A DNA stretch of 64,000 nucleotides from WHSW01 sp963781265 (GCA_963781265.1 CAWAFH010000014.1:1-64000), one strand, 5' to 3'; positions 33,869 through 41,933 are shown, numbered from the stretch's first letter. Notes: generated by a model from the letters alone, not told the origin. Numbers and translations are program-made.

Positions 33869-34810
33869 CTACAGCGAGACCGAGGGCACCCGGTCGCGGC
33901 CCTCGCCGCCGAGCACCGCGAGCGCGATCCCGAGGTCCTGGGTCGCGAGCCCGGTCGAGTCGAACAGGGTGATCTCGTCCGGCGAGCGGCGACCCGGATG
34001 ACGCCCGAGCAGGACCTCGCCGATCTCGGTCACCCGGTCGCGCTCGACGGCGCCGGCGGCGACCGCCCCGGACAGCTCGCCTCCCTTCGACGCCTGGACC
34101 CACTCGTCGCAGAACAGCGTGCAGCGCTCGAGCGCCGCGAGCTCGACCTCGGCCTTGCCCGCCGCGTCAGCGCCGAGCGCCGCGAGGTGCTGGCCGGGGC
34201 GCAGGTCGGCCGCCGTGATCACCGGCGTCGCGGCGGGGGTGACGGTGACGACGACGTCCTGCACGGCGGCCTCGGCGCGCGCGCCCGCGCTCCAGCCGAG
34301 CTCGGCGGCGAGCGCCTCCGCGGCCTCGGCGCGAGGGTCGAACAGGACCCCGGGCCCGTAGCCGGCGGCGGCCAGGCACCGTGCCGCCCAGGCGCCGTTG
34401 ACGCCGCAGCCGATCAGCCCGACGGTGCGCGCCCCGGCCGCCGCGAGGGCCTGCGCGGAGACCGCGGCGGCCGCGCCCGTGCGCAGCGAGGTGATCGCGG
34501 CGCAGTCGATCATCGCGAGGAGCTCGCCGGTCTCAGTGCTGGAGACGAGCAGGGCTCCCGCCACGACCGGCAGGCCGCGCTCCGGGTTTTCGGGGAAGGA
34601 CGTCACCCACTTGAGCGTCGCCAGGCCCTCGCCGCGGGCCGGCATCGCGCGGAAGTCGCCGTGCCCCGGCGCGTCGACGTAGACCTTGGCCGGCATCACC
34701 CAGTCGCCGGCGGCGTGGCGCTCGAACGCGCTCCGGGTGCGCTCGATCGCGGCGGTGGGCGAGACCGCGGCGAAGACGGCGGCGGAATCGAAGATGCGCA
34801 CGTCGCTCAC
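33869..34810 (-). CDS. ornithine cyclodeaminase / mu-crystallin family protein
   Basis: 313 residues from GTG 34810. The NAD(P)-binding Rossmann domain has VGLIGCGVNGAWAARCLAAA; substrate-domain blocks are MPAKVYVDAPGHGDFRAMPA and SLRTGAAAAVSAQAL, and the C-terminal LFDSTGLATQDLGIA is the family signature. Enzymes of this group cyclise ornithine, reduce imines or dehydrogenate amino acids, so the reaction is not fixed. The gene is convergent with the peptidase (4-base gap) and divergent from the epsilon-like gene; their -10 elements overlap. Confidence 0.9.
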   Translation of the reverse strand: MSDVRIFDSAAVFAAVSPTAAIERTRSAFERHAAGDWVMPAKVYVDAPGHGDFRAMPARGEGLATLKWVTSFPENPERGLPVVAGALLVSSTETGELLAMIDCAAITSLRTGAAAAVSAQALAAAGARTVGLIGCGVNGAWAARCLAAAGYGPGVLFDPRAEAAEALAAELGWSAGARAEAAVQDVVVTVTPAATPVITAADLRPGQHLAALGADAAGKAEVELAALERCTLFCDEWVQASKGGELSGAVAAGAVERDRVTEIGEVLLGRHPGRRSPDEITLFDSTGLATQDLGIALAVLGGEGRDRVPSVSL

Positions 34811-34817
34811 CCGCCGC

Positions 34818-34827
34818 AGGTTAGGCT
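34818..34827. promoter_or_regulatory. bidirectional promoter: two -10 elements sharing TA
   Basis: AGGTTAGGCT reads TAGGCT on the plus strand (34822-34827, 8 bases before ATG 34836) and TAACCT on the minus strand (34823-34818, 7 bases before GTG 34810). The hexamers share two base pairs, so only one polymerase can bind at a time. Confidence 0.6.
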
Positions 34828-34835
34828 TCGCGCCG

Positions 34836-35114
34836 ATGGCGGGCACGAACGGCAACCGCAAGCCACCGCGGCCACGGATCGAGCTGATCTATCCCTCCGG
34901 CAACCCCGCCGGCAGCGGACGCGAAGCGGAGCAGCCGGGGGGCAGTGGTTCCGGGGCGGCGGCGATCATCGCCGCGCTCGAGCAGTTCCTTGCCGAGACT
35001 GCTCCCGCCCCGGCGTCCGGGCCGCACCAGAGCCCCTGGCAACGCGCCGCGCTCGAGGAGGGCATCGCGGCGCGTCAGGTGAGCGGCTCCGCGTGGGGCC
35101 ACGCGCCGCGATAG
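34836..35114 (+). CDS. small protein resembling acyl-CoA carboxylase epsilon subunit
   Basis: 92 residues. A basic, Pro-rich N-terminus precedes an amphipathic helix (AAAIIAALEQFLAETAPAPA) and a conserved-looking SPWQRAALEEGIAAR. Epsilon subunits of actinobacterial acyl-CoA carboxylases are this size and have the helix-then-W pattern; they stabilise the alpha-beta complex. The carboxylase beta gene lies 2.7 kb upstream in the same direction. Assignment rests on length, pattern and context and is not certain. ATG 34836 follows TAGGCT by 8 bases. Confidence 0.5.
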   Translation: MAGTNGNRKPPRPRIELIYPSGNPAGSGREAEQPGGSGSGAAAIIAALEQFLAETAPAPASGPHQSPWQRAALEEGIAARQVSGSAWGHAPR

Positions 35115-35165
35115 AACATCCGCACCGGCCGCGCGCTGGGCCGGGCCCCACACAGGAGGGAAGAC

Positions 35166-35375
35166 GTGGCCGTAGTCAAGATCATCGAGCTGGTCGGCAG
35201 CTCGAAGACGTCCACCGACGACGCCGCCAGGCAGGCGCTCAACCAGGCGCAGTCGTCGCTTCGCAACATCCGCGCGATCGACATCGTCTCGACCGGGATC
35301 CGCGGCGAGAACCTTGACGAGTACCGCGCGCACGTCCGGGTCGCGTTCCTGATCGAGGACACCGACGTCGACTGA
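35166..35375 (+). CDS. dodecin-family flavin-binding protein
   Basis: 69 residues from GTG 35166, with AGGAGG 7 bases upstream. AVVKIIELVGSSKTSTDDA followed by ARQALNQAQSSLRNIRAID matches the beta-alpha-beta-beta dodecin fold, which assembles into a 12-mer that stores FMN or riboflavin. The C-terminus EYRAHVRVAFLIED supplies the last strand. It is followed by an 18-bp GC palindrome and then the sulfite reductase promoter, so it is probably transcribed alone. Confidence 0.93.
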   Translation: MAVVKIIELVGSSKTSTDDAARQALNQAQSSLRNIRAIDIVSTGIRGENLDEYRAHVRVAFLIEDTDVD

Positions 35376-35382
35376 GCTCGGG

Positions 35383-35400
35383 CCGGGCGGGCCCGCCCGG
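35383..35400. terminator. perfect 18-bp GC palindrome after the dodecin gene
   Basis: CCGGGCGGGCCCGCCCGG starts 7 bases after the dodecin stop and can form a very stable hairpin. No T-tract follows, so it may pause or terminate with help. It separates the dodecin gene from the sulfur operon promoter. Confidence 0.5.
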
Positions 35401-35413
35401 GCGTAAATACCCG

Positions 35414-35439
35414 AATCCCAATCGGGATTTGTGTATTAT
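35414..35439 (+). promoter_or_regulatory. promoter and candidate operator of the sulfur-assimilation operon
   Basis: AATCCC and GGGATT form a 6-base inverted repeat across 4 bases (35414-35429), directly before a strong -10, TATTAT (35434-35439), 7 bases before ATG 35447. The repeat lies where the -35 should be, so a bound regulator would block polymerase. An Rrf2 regulator gene lies 6 kb downstream. Confidence 0.6.
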
Positions 35440-35446
35440 CGCCGCC

Positions 35447-37333
35447 ATGGAGCCCACCGCCGCGCCGGCGGCGTCCGCCGAGGAGCGGATCGCCGCCGAA
35501 CACAAGCTCGACGTCCACCACTCGAAGCCCCAGGAGGGCAAGGGCAAGCTCGGCTCGCTCACCAATCCCGAGGTCTATGAGAACGTCCCAGGGCACCTGA
35601 TCCCGATCCTCGAGCACGAGTTCGACGACTTCGATTCCGAGGCCGAGAAGTTCCTCGACGGCCACACCCCCGAGGACCAGTTCATCGGCTTCCGGCTCAA
35701 GCAGGGCGTCTACGGCCAGCGCCAGCCCGACGTCCAGATGTGCCGGATCAAGCTGCCGATGGGCGGCGTCACGCCGGAGCAGATGGACGCGCTCGCCAGC
35801 GTGGTCGAGCAGTACGCGCCACTCAACAAGGGCCATGTCACGACCCGCCAGAACATCCAGATCCACCACATCCCGCTGCCGCAGATGGCCGAGCTGATCC
35901 GCGAGATCTCGGACGTCGGCCTGTCCTCGCGCGAGGGCTGCGGCAACACGGTCCGCAACGTCACCGGCGACCCGTACGCTGGGGTCAGCGACGGTGAGCT
36001 CTTCGACATCACCCCCTACGCCGCCGCCTACGTGCGCTACTTCGTCCGCCACCCGACCACGCAGCTGATGCCGCGCAAGGTGAAGACGGCGTTCACGGCC
36101 ACCGACGAGGACGTCGCGATCACGGGCATCCACGACATCGGCTTCATCCCCCGCGAGCGCGACGGCGTCCGCGGCGTCGAGATCCGGGTCGGCGGCGGCA
36201 CCTCGATCATGCCGCGCGTCGCGCCGACGCTCTACGACTTCGTCGAGCTCGAGAACGGCGACTACCTGAAGGTCTCCGAGGCCGTCTTCCGGATCTTCGA
36301 CCGCCAGGAGTGGCTGCGCGTCAACCGCGCCCGCGCACGCATCAAGGTGCTGATCGACAAGGTCGGCATCGACGCCTTCCGCGAGCTGGTCGAGGAGGAG
36401 CTCGAGGGCGACTGGGTCGCCGAGCGCGACTTCTCGATCGGCCATCTCACCTACGTCGTCGACGAGGAGGGCAACGCGCCGGCGCCGGCGCCGGCGGCCG
36501 CGAGCCCGAACGGCGACGGCAGCGCCTTCGATGCCTTCCGCGATGCCAACGTGCGACCGCAGCGCCAGCAGGGCTTCAACACGGTCGAGGTGAAGATCAC
36601 CCGCGGCGACCTGAGCCCGGAGCAGTTCCGCGGCCTCGGCCAGATCATGCGGGAGTTCACCGGCGGCTCGGCTCGCACGACCGTCCATCAGAACTTCGTG
36701 CTGCGCTGGGTGCGCGACGAGGCGCTCTACGACGTCTACTCACGGCTCGGGGAACTCGGGCTGGCCGACGCGGGAGCGGACCAGATCACCGACGTCGTCT
36801 CGTGCCCCGGCACCGACAGCTGCAAGCTCGGGATCACCGCCTCGATGGGGCTCAACGCGGCGGTCCAGGAGCGGGTCGAGTCGATGAAGATCACCGACCC
36901 GCTGACCAAGCGGGTCCACATCAAGATGTCCGGCTGCCCGAACGGGTGCAGCCAGCACCACATCGCCAACATCGGCTTCTACGGCGCCTCGCTCAAGGTC
37001 GGCGGCCGCACGATGCCCGCCTACATCCCGCACCTCGGCGGCAACTACGAGGGCGGCGAGGTCGTCTACGGCCACCGCCTCAAGGCGCGGCTGCCTGCGA
37101 AGCGCGTTCCCGACGCGGTCGAGCGCTGGCTGCGGCTCTACGAGAGCGAGCGCGACGGCGACGAGGCCTTCAACGACTTCGTCGAGCGCGTCGGCACCGC
37201 CCGGTTCGAGCAGGAGGTCAAGGAACTGACCCTGCCGGCCGAGTTCAGTCTCGAGACGATGAGCCAGTTCATCGACTGGAACCGGTCCGAGCCATACGCG
37301 GTCGAGCGCGGCGAGGGCGAGTGCGCCATATGA
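35447..37333 (+). CDS. ferredoxin-type nitrite/sulfite reductase (sulfite reductase hemoprotein)
   Basis: 628 residues with the duplicated SiR half-domains. The [4Fe-4S]-siroheme ligands are CPGTDSC (about 453-459) and SGCPNGC (about 494-500). Substrate-binding arginines are expected in VTTRQNIQIHHIP and the mirrored ARTTVHQNFVLRWV. A Pro/Ala-rich insert separates the halves. Its position at the head of a sulfate-activation operon makes reduction of sulfite to sulfide the likely role. ATG 35447 follows TATTAT by 7 bases; the stop overlaps the next start as ATGA. Confidence 0.93.
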   Translation: MEPTAAPAASAEERIAAEHKLDVHHSKPQEGKGKLGSLTNPEVYENVPGHLIPILEHEFDDFDSEAEKFLDGHTPEDQFIGFRLKQGVYGQRQPDVQMCRIKLPMGGVTPEQMDALASVVEQYAPLNKGHVTTRQNIQIHHIPLPQMAELIREISDVGLSSREGCGNTVRNVTGDPYAGVSDGELFDITPYAAAYVRYFVRHPTTQLMPRKVKTAFTATDEDVAITGIHDIGFIPRERDGVRGVEIRVGGGTSIMPRVAPTLYDFVELENGDYLKVSEAVFRIFDRQEWLRVNRARARIKVLIDKVGIDAFRELVEEELEGDWVAERDFSIGHLTYVVDEEGNAPAPAPAAASPNGDGSAFDAFRDANVRPQRQQGFNTVEVKITRGDLSPEQFRGLGQIMREFTGGSARTTVHQNFVLRWVRDEALYDVYSRLGELGLADAGADQITDVVSCPGTDSCKLGITASMGLNAAVQERVESMKITDPLTKRVHIKMSGCPNGCSQHHIANIGFYGASLKVGGRTMPAYIPHLGGNYEGGEVVYGHRLKARLPAKRVPDAVERWLRLYESERDGDEAFNDFVERVGTARFEQEVKELTLPAEFSLETMSQFIDWNRSEPYAVERGEGECAI

Positions 37334-38094
37334 GCGGTTCCGTGATCCCGACCCCGATGCCCGAGACCGCGGCCGACGACGCCGGCCAGGTCACGCGGCT
37401 GCCGATGATCGGCGGCCATGTCGTCGACCCGGCCCAGGTCTCCGCCGAGGTCGAGACGCTGAGCGCCGAGGCCACGATCGCGTGGGCGCTGGAGCGCTTT
37501 CACCCGGACCTGCGGTTCGCCGTCTCGTTTCAGAAGACGAGCTCGGTGATGGTCGACATCGCGCGCCGGATCGACCCCGGCGCGCGCTTCTTCTACGTCG
37601 ACACCGGGCTGCTGTTCCCGCAGACCTACGAGACCCGCGACGCGCTCGCCGAGCGCTACGGGATCGAGTTCGAGCGGTTCGCCGATCTGCCACCGTCGGC
37701 GCAGCCCGGCGAGCGCGCCGCTAATCTCTTGCGCCTCGACCCAGATGCCTGCTGCGCTGACCGCAAGGTCGATTTGATGCGCACGGCCCTTGACGAGGTG
37801 AGTTGCTGGGTATCGGGAATTCGCAGAGTCGACTCGGAGACCCGAGCCGACGCACCCAAGTTCGGATGGGATGAGCGGTTCGGGCTCTGGAAGCTCAACC
37901 CCCTCGCCGACTGGGATGACAAGCAAGTCTGGAACTACATAAAGGATCACCACGTGCCCTATAACCCCCTTCACGACCAGGGATATCCCTCGATCGGATG
38001 CATGCCGTGCACAACGGTCGCACTCGAGGGCCCCGATGCACGCGCCGGCCGCTGGGCCGGCACCGACCGGACTGAGTGCGGAATCCATGGGTAG
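37330..38094 (+). CDS. cysH: adenylylsulfate (APS) reductase, CysH-like
   Basis: 254 residues. The PAPS-reductase fold includes AVSFQKTSSVMVDI and the iron-sulfur cysteines expected for the APS-specific type: CC (about 140), GCMPC (about 223-227) and the catalytic ECGIHG at the C-terminus. It reduces APS to sulfite and AMP with thioredoxin. ATG 37330 overlaps the upstream stop. From about 37721 to 38035 codon use changes abruptly: AGA, ATA, CAA, TAT, GTA and many A/T-ending codons appear that are nearly absent before it. The second half may have been replaced by recombination. Confidence 0.92.
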   Translation: MSGSVIPTPMPETAADDAGQVTRLPMIGGHVVDPAQVSAEVETLSAEATIAWALERFHPDLRFAVSFQKTSSVMVDIARRIDPGARFFYVDTGLLFPQTYETRDALAERYGIEFERFADLPPSAQPGERAANLLRLDPDACCADRKVDLMRTALDEVSCWVSGIRRVDSETRADAPKFGWDERFGLWKLNPLADWDDKQVWNYIKDHHVPYNPLHDQGYPSIGCMPCTTVALEGPDARAGRWAGTDRTECGIHG

Positions 38095-39175
38095 CGCCGA
38101 GACCGCCCTGGCGCTGCAGCTGACCGCACGCCAGGCCTCCGACTTCGAGCTGCTCGCAAACGGTGGCTTCGCGCCGCTGACCGGCTTCCTCGGCTCCGCC
38201 GACTGGAAGTCCGTCTGCGACGACATGAGGCTGACCTCGGGCGAGATCTGGCCGATCCCGATCACCCTCGCGACCGACCTCGAGTGCTCGGTCGGCGACG
38301 TGGTCGAGCTCAGCGCCCCGAACGGCAAGGCGCTCGGCCGGCTGACGGTCGAGGAGATCTACGAGAAGGACGTCGAGCACGAGGCCGAGACGGTCTACCG
38401 CACGACCGACAACGACCATCCGGGGGTCGCCGCGATCCGCGCCGAGGGCAACCGCTGCCTCGCCGGGCCGATCGAGGCCGACGCGCTGCCCGACCACGAC
38501 GAGGCGTTCCAGAAGCGCTACCAGACGGCGGCCGAGGCGAAGCAGTCGTTCGCCGACCGCGGCTGGAAGCGGATCGTCGCCTTCCAGACCCGCAACCCGA
38601 TCCACCGGGCGCACGAGTACCTGACCAAGGCCGCGCTCGAGATCTGCGACGGGCTCTACATCCATCCGCTGATCGGCGAGACCAAGAAGGGCGACATCCC
38701 GGCTGACGTGCGGATGCGCTGCTACGAGGTCCTGATGGACAACTACTACCACCCCGATCACGTCATGCTCGGCGTCAACCCGGGCAAGATGCACTACGCC
38801 GGCCCCCGTGAGGCCGTGCTGCACGCGATCATCCGCCGCAACTACGGCTGCACGCACTTCATCGTCGGCCGTGACCACGCGGGCGTCGGTGACTACTACG
38901 GCACCTACGACGCGCAGCGGATCTTCGACGACATCGACATCAACGAGCTCGGGATCACCCCGCTGTTCTTCGAGCACACCTTCTGGTGCAACGAGTGCGA
39001 GGGAATGGGCTCGGCGAAGACCTGCCCGCACCCGCAGGAGTCGCACCTGTTCCTCTCGGGGACGAAGGTGCGCGAGATGCTCGAGGCCGGCGAGAAGCCG
39101 CCGCACGAGTTCTCGCGGGACGAGGTCGCCCAGATCCTGATCGACGCTTACAAGGAGGAAGACGCAAATGGCTGA
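38087..39175 (+). CDS. sat: sulfate adenylyltransferase (ATP sulfurylase)
   Basis: 362 residues from ATG 38087, overlapping the cysH stop by 8 bases. The nucleotide motif FQTRNPIHRAHEYL and the metal/phosphate motif VGRDHAGVGDYYGTYDAQ are complete. Zinc-site cysteines FWCNECEGMGS and KTCPH are present. It makes APS from ATP and sulfate. The N-terminus begins just before ASDFELLANGGFAPLTGF and lacks about 30 residues present in many relatives. An earlier ATG at 38036 adds only sequence read out of frame from cysH, so 38087 is preferred. Confidence 0.92.
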   Translation: MGSAETALALQLTARQASDFELLANGGFAPLTGFLGSADWKSVCDDMRLTSGEIWPIPITLATDLECSVGDVVELSAPNGKALGRLTVEEIYEKDVEHEAETVYRTTDNDHPGVAAIRAEGNRCLAGPIEADALPDHDEAFQKRYQTAAEAKQSFADRGWKRIVAFQTRNPIHRAHEYLTKAALEICDGLYIHPLIGETKKGDIPADVRMRCYEVLMDNYYHPDHVMLGVNPGKMHYAGPREAVLHAIIRRNYGCTHFIVGRDHAGVGDYYGTYDAQRIFDDIDINELGITPLFFEHTFWCNECEGMGSAKTCPHPQESHLFLSGTKVREMLEAGEKPPHEFSRDEVAQILIDAYKEEDANG

Positions 39176-39719
39176 CGAGACGGGCTTCTGCCTCTGGTTC
39201 ACCGGGCTCTCGGGCTCGGGCAAGTCGACGATCACCACGCACCTGGTCAAGGAGCTGCGCAAGCGCGGCTCGAAGCTCGAGGTGCTCGACGGCGACGTGG
39301 TCCGCGAGAACCTGTCCAAGGGCCTCGGGTTCTCGAAGGAGGACCGCGACACCAACATCCGCCGGATCGCGTTCGTCGCGAACCTGCTCTCGCGCAACGG
39401 CGTGCCGGTGATCACCGCCGCGATCTCGCCCTACCGCGACATCCGCGACGAGGCCCGCTCGATGATGGGCGAGCGCTTCGTCGAGGCCTACGTCAAGGCC
39501 TCGGTCGAGACCTGCGAGGAGCGCGACGTCAAGGGCCTGTACGCCAAGGCCCGCTCCGGTGAGATCAAGGAGTTCACCGGCGTCTCCGATCCGTACGAGC
39601 CGCCGGAGAACCCGGAGCTCGTGATCGAGACCGAGCAGCAGTCGGCGGAGGAGTCCGCGCGCCAGATCCTCTCGTACCTCGAGGACCGCGGTCTGATCCC
39701 GGCCCCGGTCGCCGCCTAG
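39168..39719 (+). CDS. cysC: adenylylsulfate kinase (APS kinase)
   Basis: 183 residues. The Walker A motif GLSGSGKST is at residues 13-21, followed by LDGDVVRENLSKGLGFSKED and the DTNIRRIAFVANLL helix; the lid region KGLYAKARSGEIKEFTGVSD is typical. It phosphorylates APS to PAPS. Having both APS reductase and APS kinase suggests PAPS also feeds sulfotransferases. AAGGAGG lies upstream of ATG 39168, which overlaps the sat stop by 8 bases. Confidence 0.95.
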   Translation: MADETGFCLWFTGLSGSGKSTITTHLVKELRKRGSKLEVLDGDVVRENLSKGLGFSKEDRDTNIRRIAFVANLLSRNGVPVITAAISPYRDIRDEARSMMGERFVEAYVKASVETCEERDVKGLYAKARSGEIKEFTGVSDPYEPPENPELVIETEQQSAEESARQILSYLEDRGLIPAPVAA

Positions 39720-39774
39720 CGCCGCGGTCATCGCGACCCCACCGGAACCCTTCACCCGCACCTACCGCTTCGCG

Positions 39775-40368
39775 ATGGCGCTCTGCGCGCCATGGGCGAG
39801 GTGGTGGGGGCGGCTGCAGGTCGAGGGGCTCGAGGCGCTGCCGCGCTCCGGGCCCGTGCTGCTGGCCGGCAACCACGACTCGAACATGGACCCGGTCGCG
39901 GTCGGCGTCGCCGCCCGCGGCCACCGCCAGGTCCGCGCCCTCGCGAAGTCGTCGCTGTGGAAGGTCAAGGGGCTCAGCCCGATCCTCGACGGAATGGGCC
40001 AGATCCCGATCGACCGCGGGGGCGGCGACGCGCACGCGCTCGACCGCGCGGTCGAGTCGCTGCGCGCCGGGGCATGCATCGGGATCTTTCCCGAGGGCAC
40101 CCGCTCGCTCGGCCGCGAGCTGCGCGCCCGCGGCGGGATCGGCCGGCTGGCCGAGGCGGTCCCCGAGACGGAGCTCGTCCTCGTCGCGATCACCGGCACC
40201 ACCGATTTCGCCCGCTTTCCGACCCGCCCGCGCGCCGCGATCCGCTTCAGCCGCCCGGCCGCCGGCGGCTACGCGATCGGCGAGGACCACGGCGAGTTCG
40301 CCGCCCGGCTACTGGACGAGATCCGCGCGAAGGCTCCGATCGCCGCCGCCGGGCGCGGCGCCGCTTGA
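39775..40368 (+). CDS. PlsC-type 1-acyl-glycerol-phosphate acyltransferase
   Basis: 197 residues from ATG 39775. Motif I is NHDSNMDPVAVG (NHx4D) and motif III is FPEGTRSLG, as in lysophospholipid acyltransferases at the membrane. Reading upstream in frame gives PPEPFTRTYRFAMALCAPWA, which looks like the usual N-terminal helix, with no ATG, GTG or TTG. The true start may therefore be a rare codon upstream. It follows cysC by 55 bases and may be cotranscribed. Confidence 0.88.
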   Translation: MALCAPWARWWGRLQVEGLEALPRSGPVLLAGNHDSNMDPVAVGVAARGHRQVRALAKSSLWKVKGLSPILDGMGQIPIDRGGGDAHALDRAVESLRAGACIGIFPEGTRSLGRELRARGGIGRLAEAVPETELVLVAITGTTDFARFPTRPRAAIRFSRPAAGGYAIGEDHGEFAARLLDEIRAKAPIAAAGRGAA

Positions 40369-40392
40369 GTTCCGCCGATTCACGGTTAGGGT
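40365..40392 (+). promoter_or_regulatory. promoter of the 29-residue membrane protein gene
   Basis: TTGAGT (40365-40370) and TAGGGT (40387-40392) with a 16-base spacer, then a leader of about 28 bases carrying AAGGAG. The -35 overlaps the stop of the PlsC gene. Confidence 0.5.
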
Positions 40393-40426
40393 GTCCTCCG
40401 TCGACGTCCGACCGAAGGAGACCGTT

Positions 40427-40516
40427 ATGAACGTGGGTGAGAGGGACGCGAACCTTGCGCTGGGCGTGATGGTCGCGATCTTGCTCCTGTCGTTGCTCTT
40501 CATGCTGTTCAGCTAG
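40427..40516 (+). CDS. 29-residue single-pass membrane protein
   Basis: MNVGERDANLALGVMV followed by a hydrophobic helix (AILLLSLLFMLFS) to the stop. A strong Shine-Dalgarno sequence, AAGGAG, lies 6 bases before ATG 40427 and a promoter-like pair precedes that, so expression is likely although the gene is very short. The N-terminus is polar and probably cytoplasmic. No family recognised; similar tiny membrane proteins often modulate larger membrane partners. Confidence 0.6.
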   Translation: MNVGERDANLALGVMVAILLLSLLFMLFS

Positions 40517-40572
40517 CGCGGAGCGAACAACTGATCGGTTGAGTGGGCGTCGGCGCCGTCCGGCGCGTCCGT

Positions 40573-41391
40573 TCAGGGCTTCTCGGGGACCTGGGGCTCG
40601 CCGAGGCCGTAGGTGTCGTAGGCGCCCCAGCGGCTGAACGTCTTGTGGGTCGGCCCGTGGAAGTCCGACGACGCGGTCGGCACGAGGTCGAACTCCTCGC
40701 AGAGCTCGAGGCAGTGCTTGGTCTGCGCGGCCGTGTGCGGCGGGTAGAAGGTCTCGATCCCGTCGAGGCCGACGTCGCGGACCAGGCTCTCGACCAGGTC
40801 GCGGACCTGCTCGGGATCCTGGACGTCCCAGTAGGGGTGCGCGACGACCGCGACCCCGCCCGCCTCGTGGATCAGGTCGACGGCCTGCTCGGCGGTCGGC
40901 CACTTCCGCGACACGAACGCCTTCGCGCCCGGGACGAGGTACTCCTCGAAGAACGGCCCGAGGTCGGGCCCGGCGCCCGCGGCCTTGGCGATGTGCGGGC
41001 GGCCGATCGCGTCCGCGGCCCCCGCCTTGGCGACGGCGTCCTCGAACGTGACCTCGACCCCGTGACGGTTGAGGTTGGCGATGATCTCCTTGGCGCGGTC
41101 GACGCGCTCCTGCTGGGCCTTCGCGCAGGCCGGCGCGATCTTCTCGAGGTCGACCCAGTAGCCGCAGATGTGCAGGTCCTCGGAGTACCTGTGCACGCAG
41201 GACATCTCGAGCGCCGGGACGTTCTCGATCCCGAGCTCGGTCGCGACCCGGGTCGCCTCCTCGACCCCGGCGACGCCGTCGTGGTCGGTGAGCGACATCA
41301 CCGTGATCCCGGCCTCGGCGGCCGCGCGAGCGACGTCGCCCGGCTCGAGCTGGCCGTCGGACACCGTGGAATGGCTCTGCAGGTCGATCAT
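40573..41391 (-). CDS. PHP-domain phosphoesterase (TrpH-like)
   Basis: 272 residues. Metal ligands of the PHP fold are visible in order: DLQSHSTVSDG (about 3-13), LTDHDGVAG (about 34-42), ALEMSCVH (about 60), GRPHIAKAA, VVAHPYWD and SSDFHGPTH. It is closest to TrpH/YciV-type enzymes, which hydrolyse 3'-5' linked nucleotides such as pAp. Since PAPS use yields pAp, a role in removing it next to sulfate activation genes is plausible but inferred. ATG 41391 follows TACCAT by 8 bases. Confidence 0.88.
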   Translation of the reverse strand: MIDLQSHSTVSDGQLEPGDVARAAAEAGITVMSLTDHDGVAGVEEATRVATELGIENVPALEMSCVHRYSEDLHICGYWVDLEKIAPACAKAQQERVDRAKEIIANLNRHGVEVTFEDAVAKAGAADAIGRPHIAKAAGAGPDLGPFFEEYLVPGAKAFVSRKWPTAEQAVDLIHEAGGVAVVAHPYWDVQDPEQVRDLVESLVRDVGLDGIETFYPPHTAAQTKHCLELCEEFDLVPTASSDFHGPTHKTFSRWGAYDTYGLGEPQVPEKP

Positions 41392-41430
41392 GGCGCGCGA
41401 TGGTAGCGGCTGGCTCGCATTCTTGACTCG

Positions 41431-41443
41431 AATTGCGACAATT
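41431..41443. promoter_or_regulatory. AATTG-CGA-CAATT inverted repeat before the Rrf2 gene
   Basis: A perfect 5-3-5 repeat overlapping the likely -10 (GACAAT, 41437-41442), 5 bases before GTG 41449. Autoregulation by the Rrf2 protein is the natural reading. Confidence 0.5.
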
Positions 41444-41448
41444 GGCCG

Positions 41449-41907
41449 GTGCGGATCTCAGCCAAAGCCGACTACGCCGTCCGCGCGGCGCTCGAGCTCG
41501 CCGCAAACCACGGCGGCGACCCGGTCAAGGGCGAGCGGCTGTCCGAATCGCAGGGCATCCCGCTGCAGTTCCTGGAGCACATCCTCCTCGAGCTCAAGCA
41601 CGCACGCCTGATCCAGGCGCGGCGCGGCGCCAAGGGCGGCTACTGGCTCGCCCGCGACCCGGCCAAGATCACGATCGCCGACGTGATCCGCGCGGTCGAG
41701 GGGCCGCTCGCCAACATCCACGAGAACGCTCCCGAGGAGCTTCACTACGGCGGGCCGGCCGAGAAGCTGCGCGACGTCTGGGTCGCCGTCCGCGCCGCGC
41801 TGCGGTCCGTGCTCGAGAACGCCACCCTGGCCGAGGTCGCGCGCGGCGACCTGCCGTGGCGCATCGAGGCGGTCCTCAACGACCCCGAGGCCTGGCTGAA
41901 GCGCTGA
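41449..41907 (+). CDS. Rrf2-family transcriptional regulator, cysteine-free (CymR-like)
   Basis: 152 residues from GTG 41449. The N-terminal winged helix begins RISAKADYAVRAALELA, with recognition region IPLQFLEHILLELKHARLIQ and wing RRGAKGGYWLARDP, all typical of Rrf2. No cysteine is present, so it cannot bind an iron-sulfur cluster as IscR or NsrR do; cysteine-metabolism regulators of the CymR type are likewise cluster-free. Placement between sulfate reduction genes and a TauE-type exporter suggests it controls sulfur metabolism. Followed by the palindromic element at 41934. Confidence 0.88.
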   Translation: MRISAKADYAVRAALELAANHGGDPVKGERLSESQGIPLQFLEHILLELKHARLIQARRGAKGGYWLARDPAKITIADVIRAVEGPLANIHENAPEELHYGGPAEKLRDVWVAVRAALRSVLENATLAEVARGDLPWRIEAVLNDPEAWLKR

Positions 41908-41933
41908 CCCGAGCGCCTGCCGAGCGCCTGCCG

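Noticed and set aside
38036..38086. Sat starting at ATG 38036
   Set aside because: The extra 17 residues are translated out of frame from the cysH end and do not resemble any Sat N-terminus.
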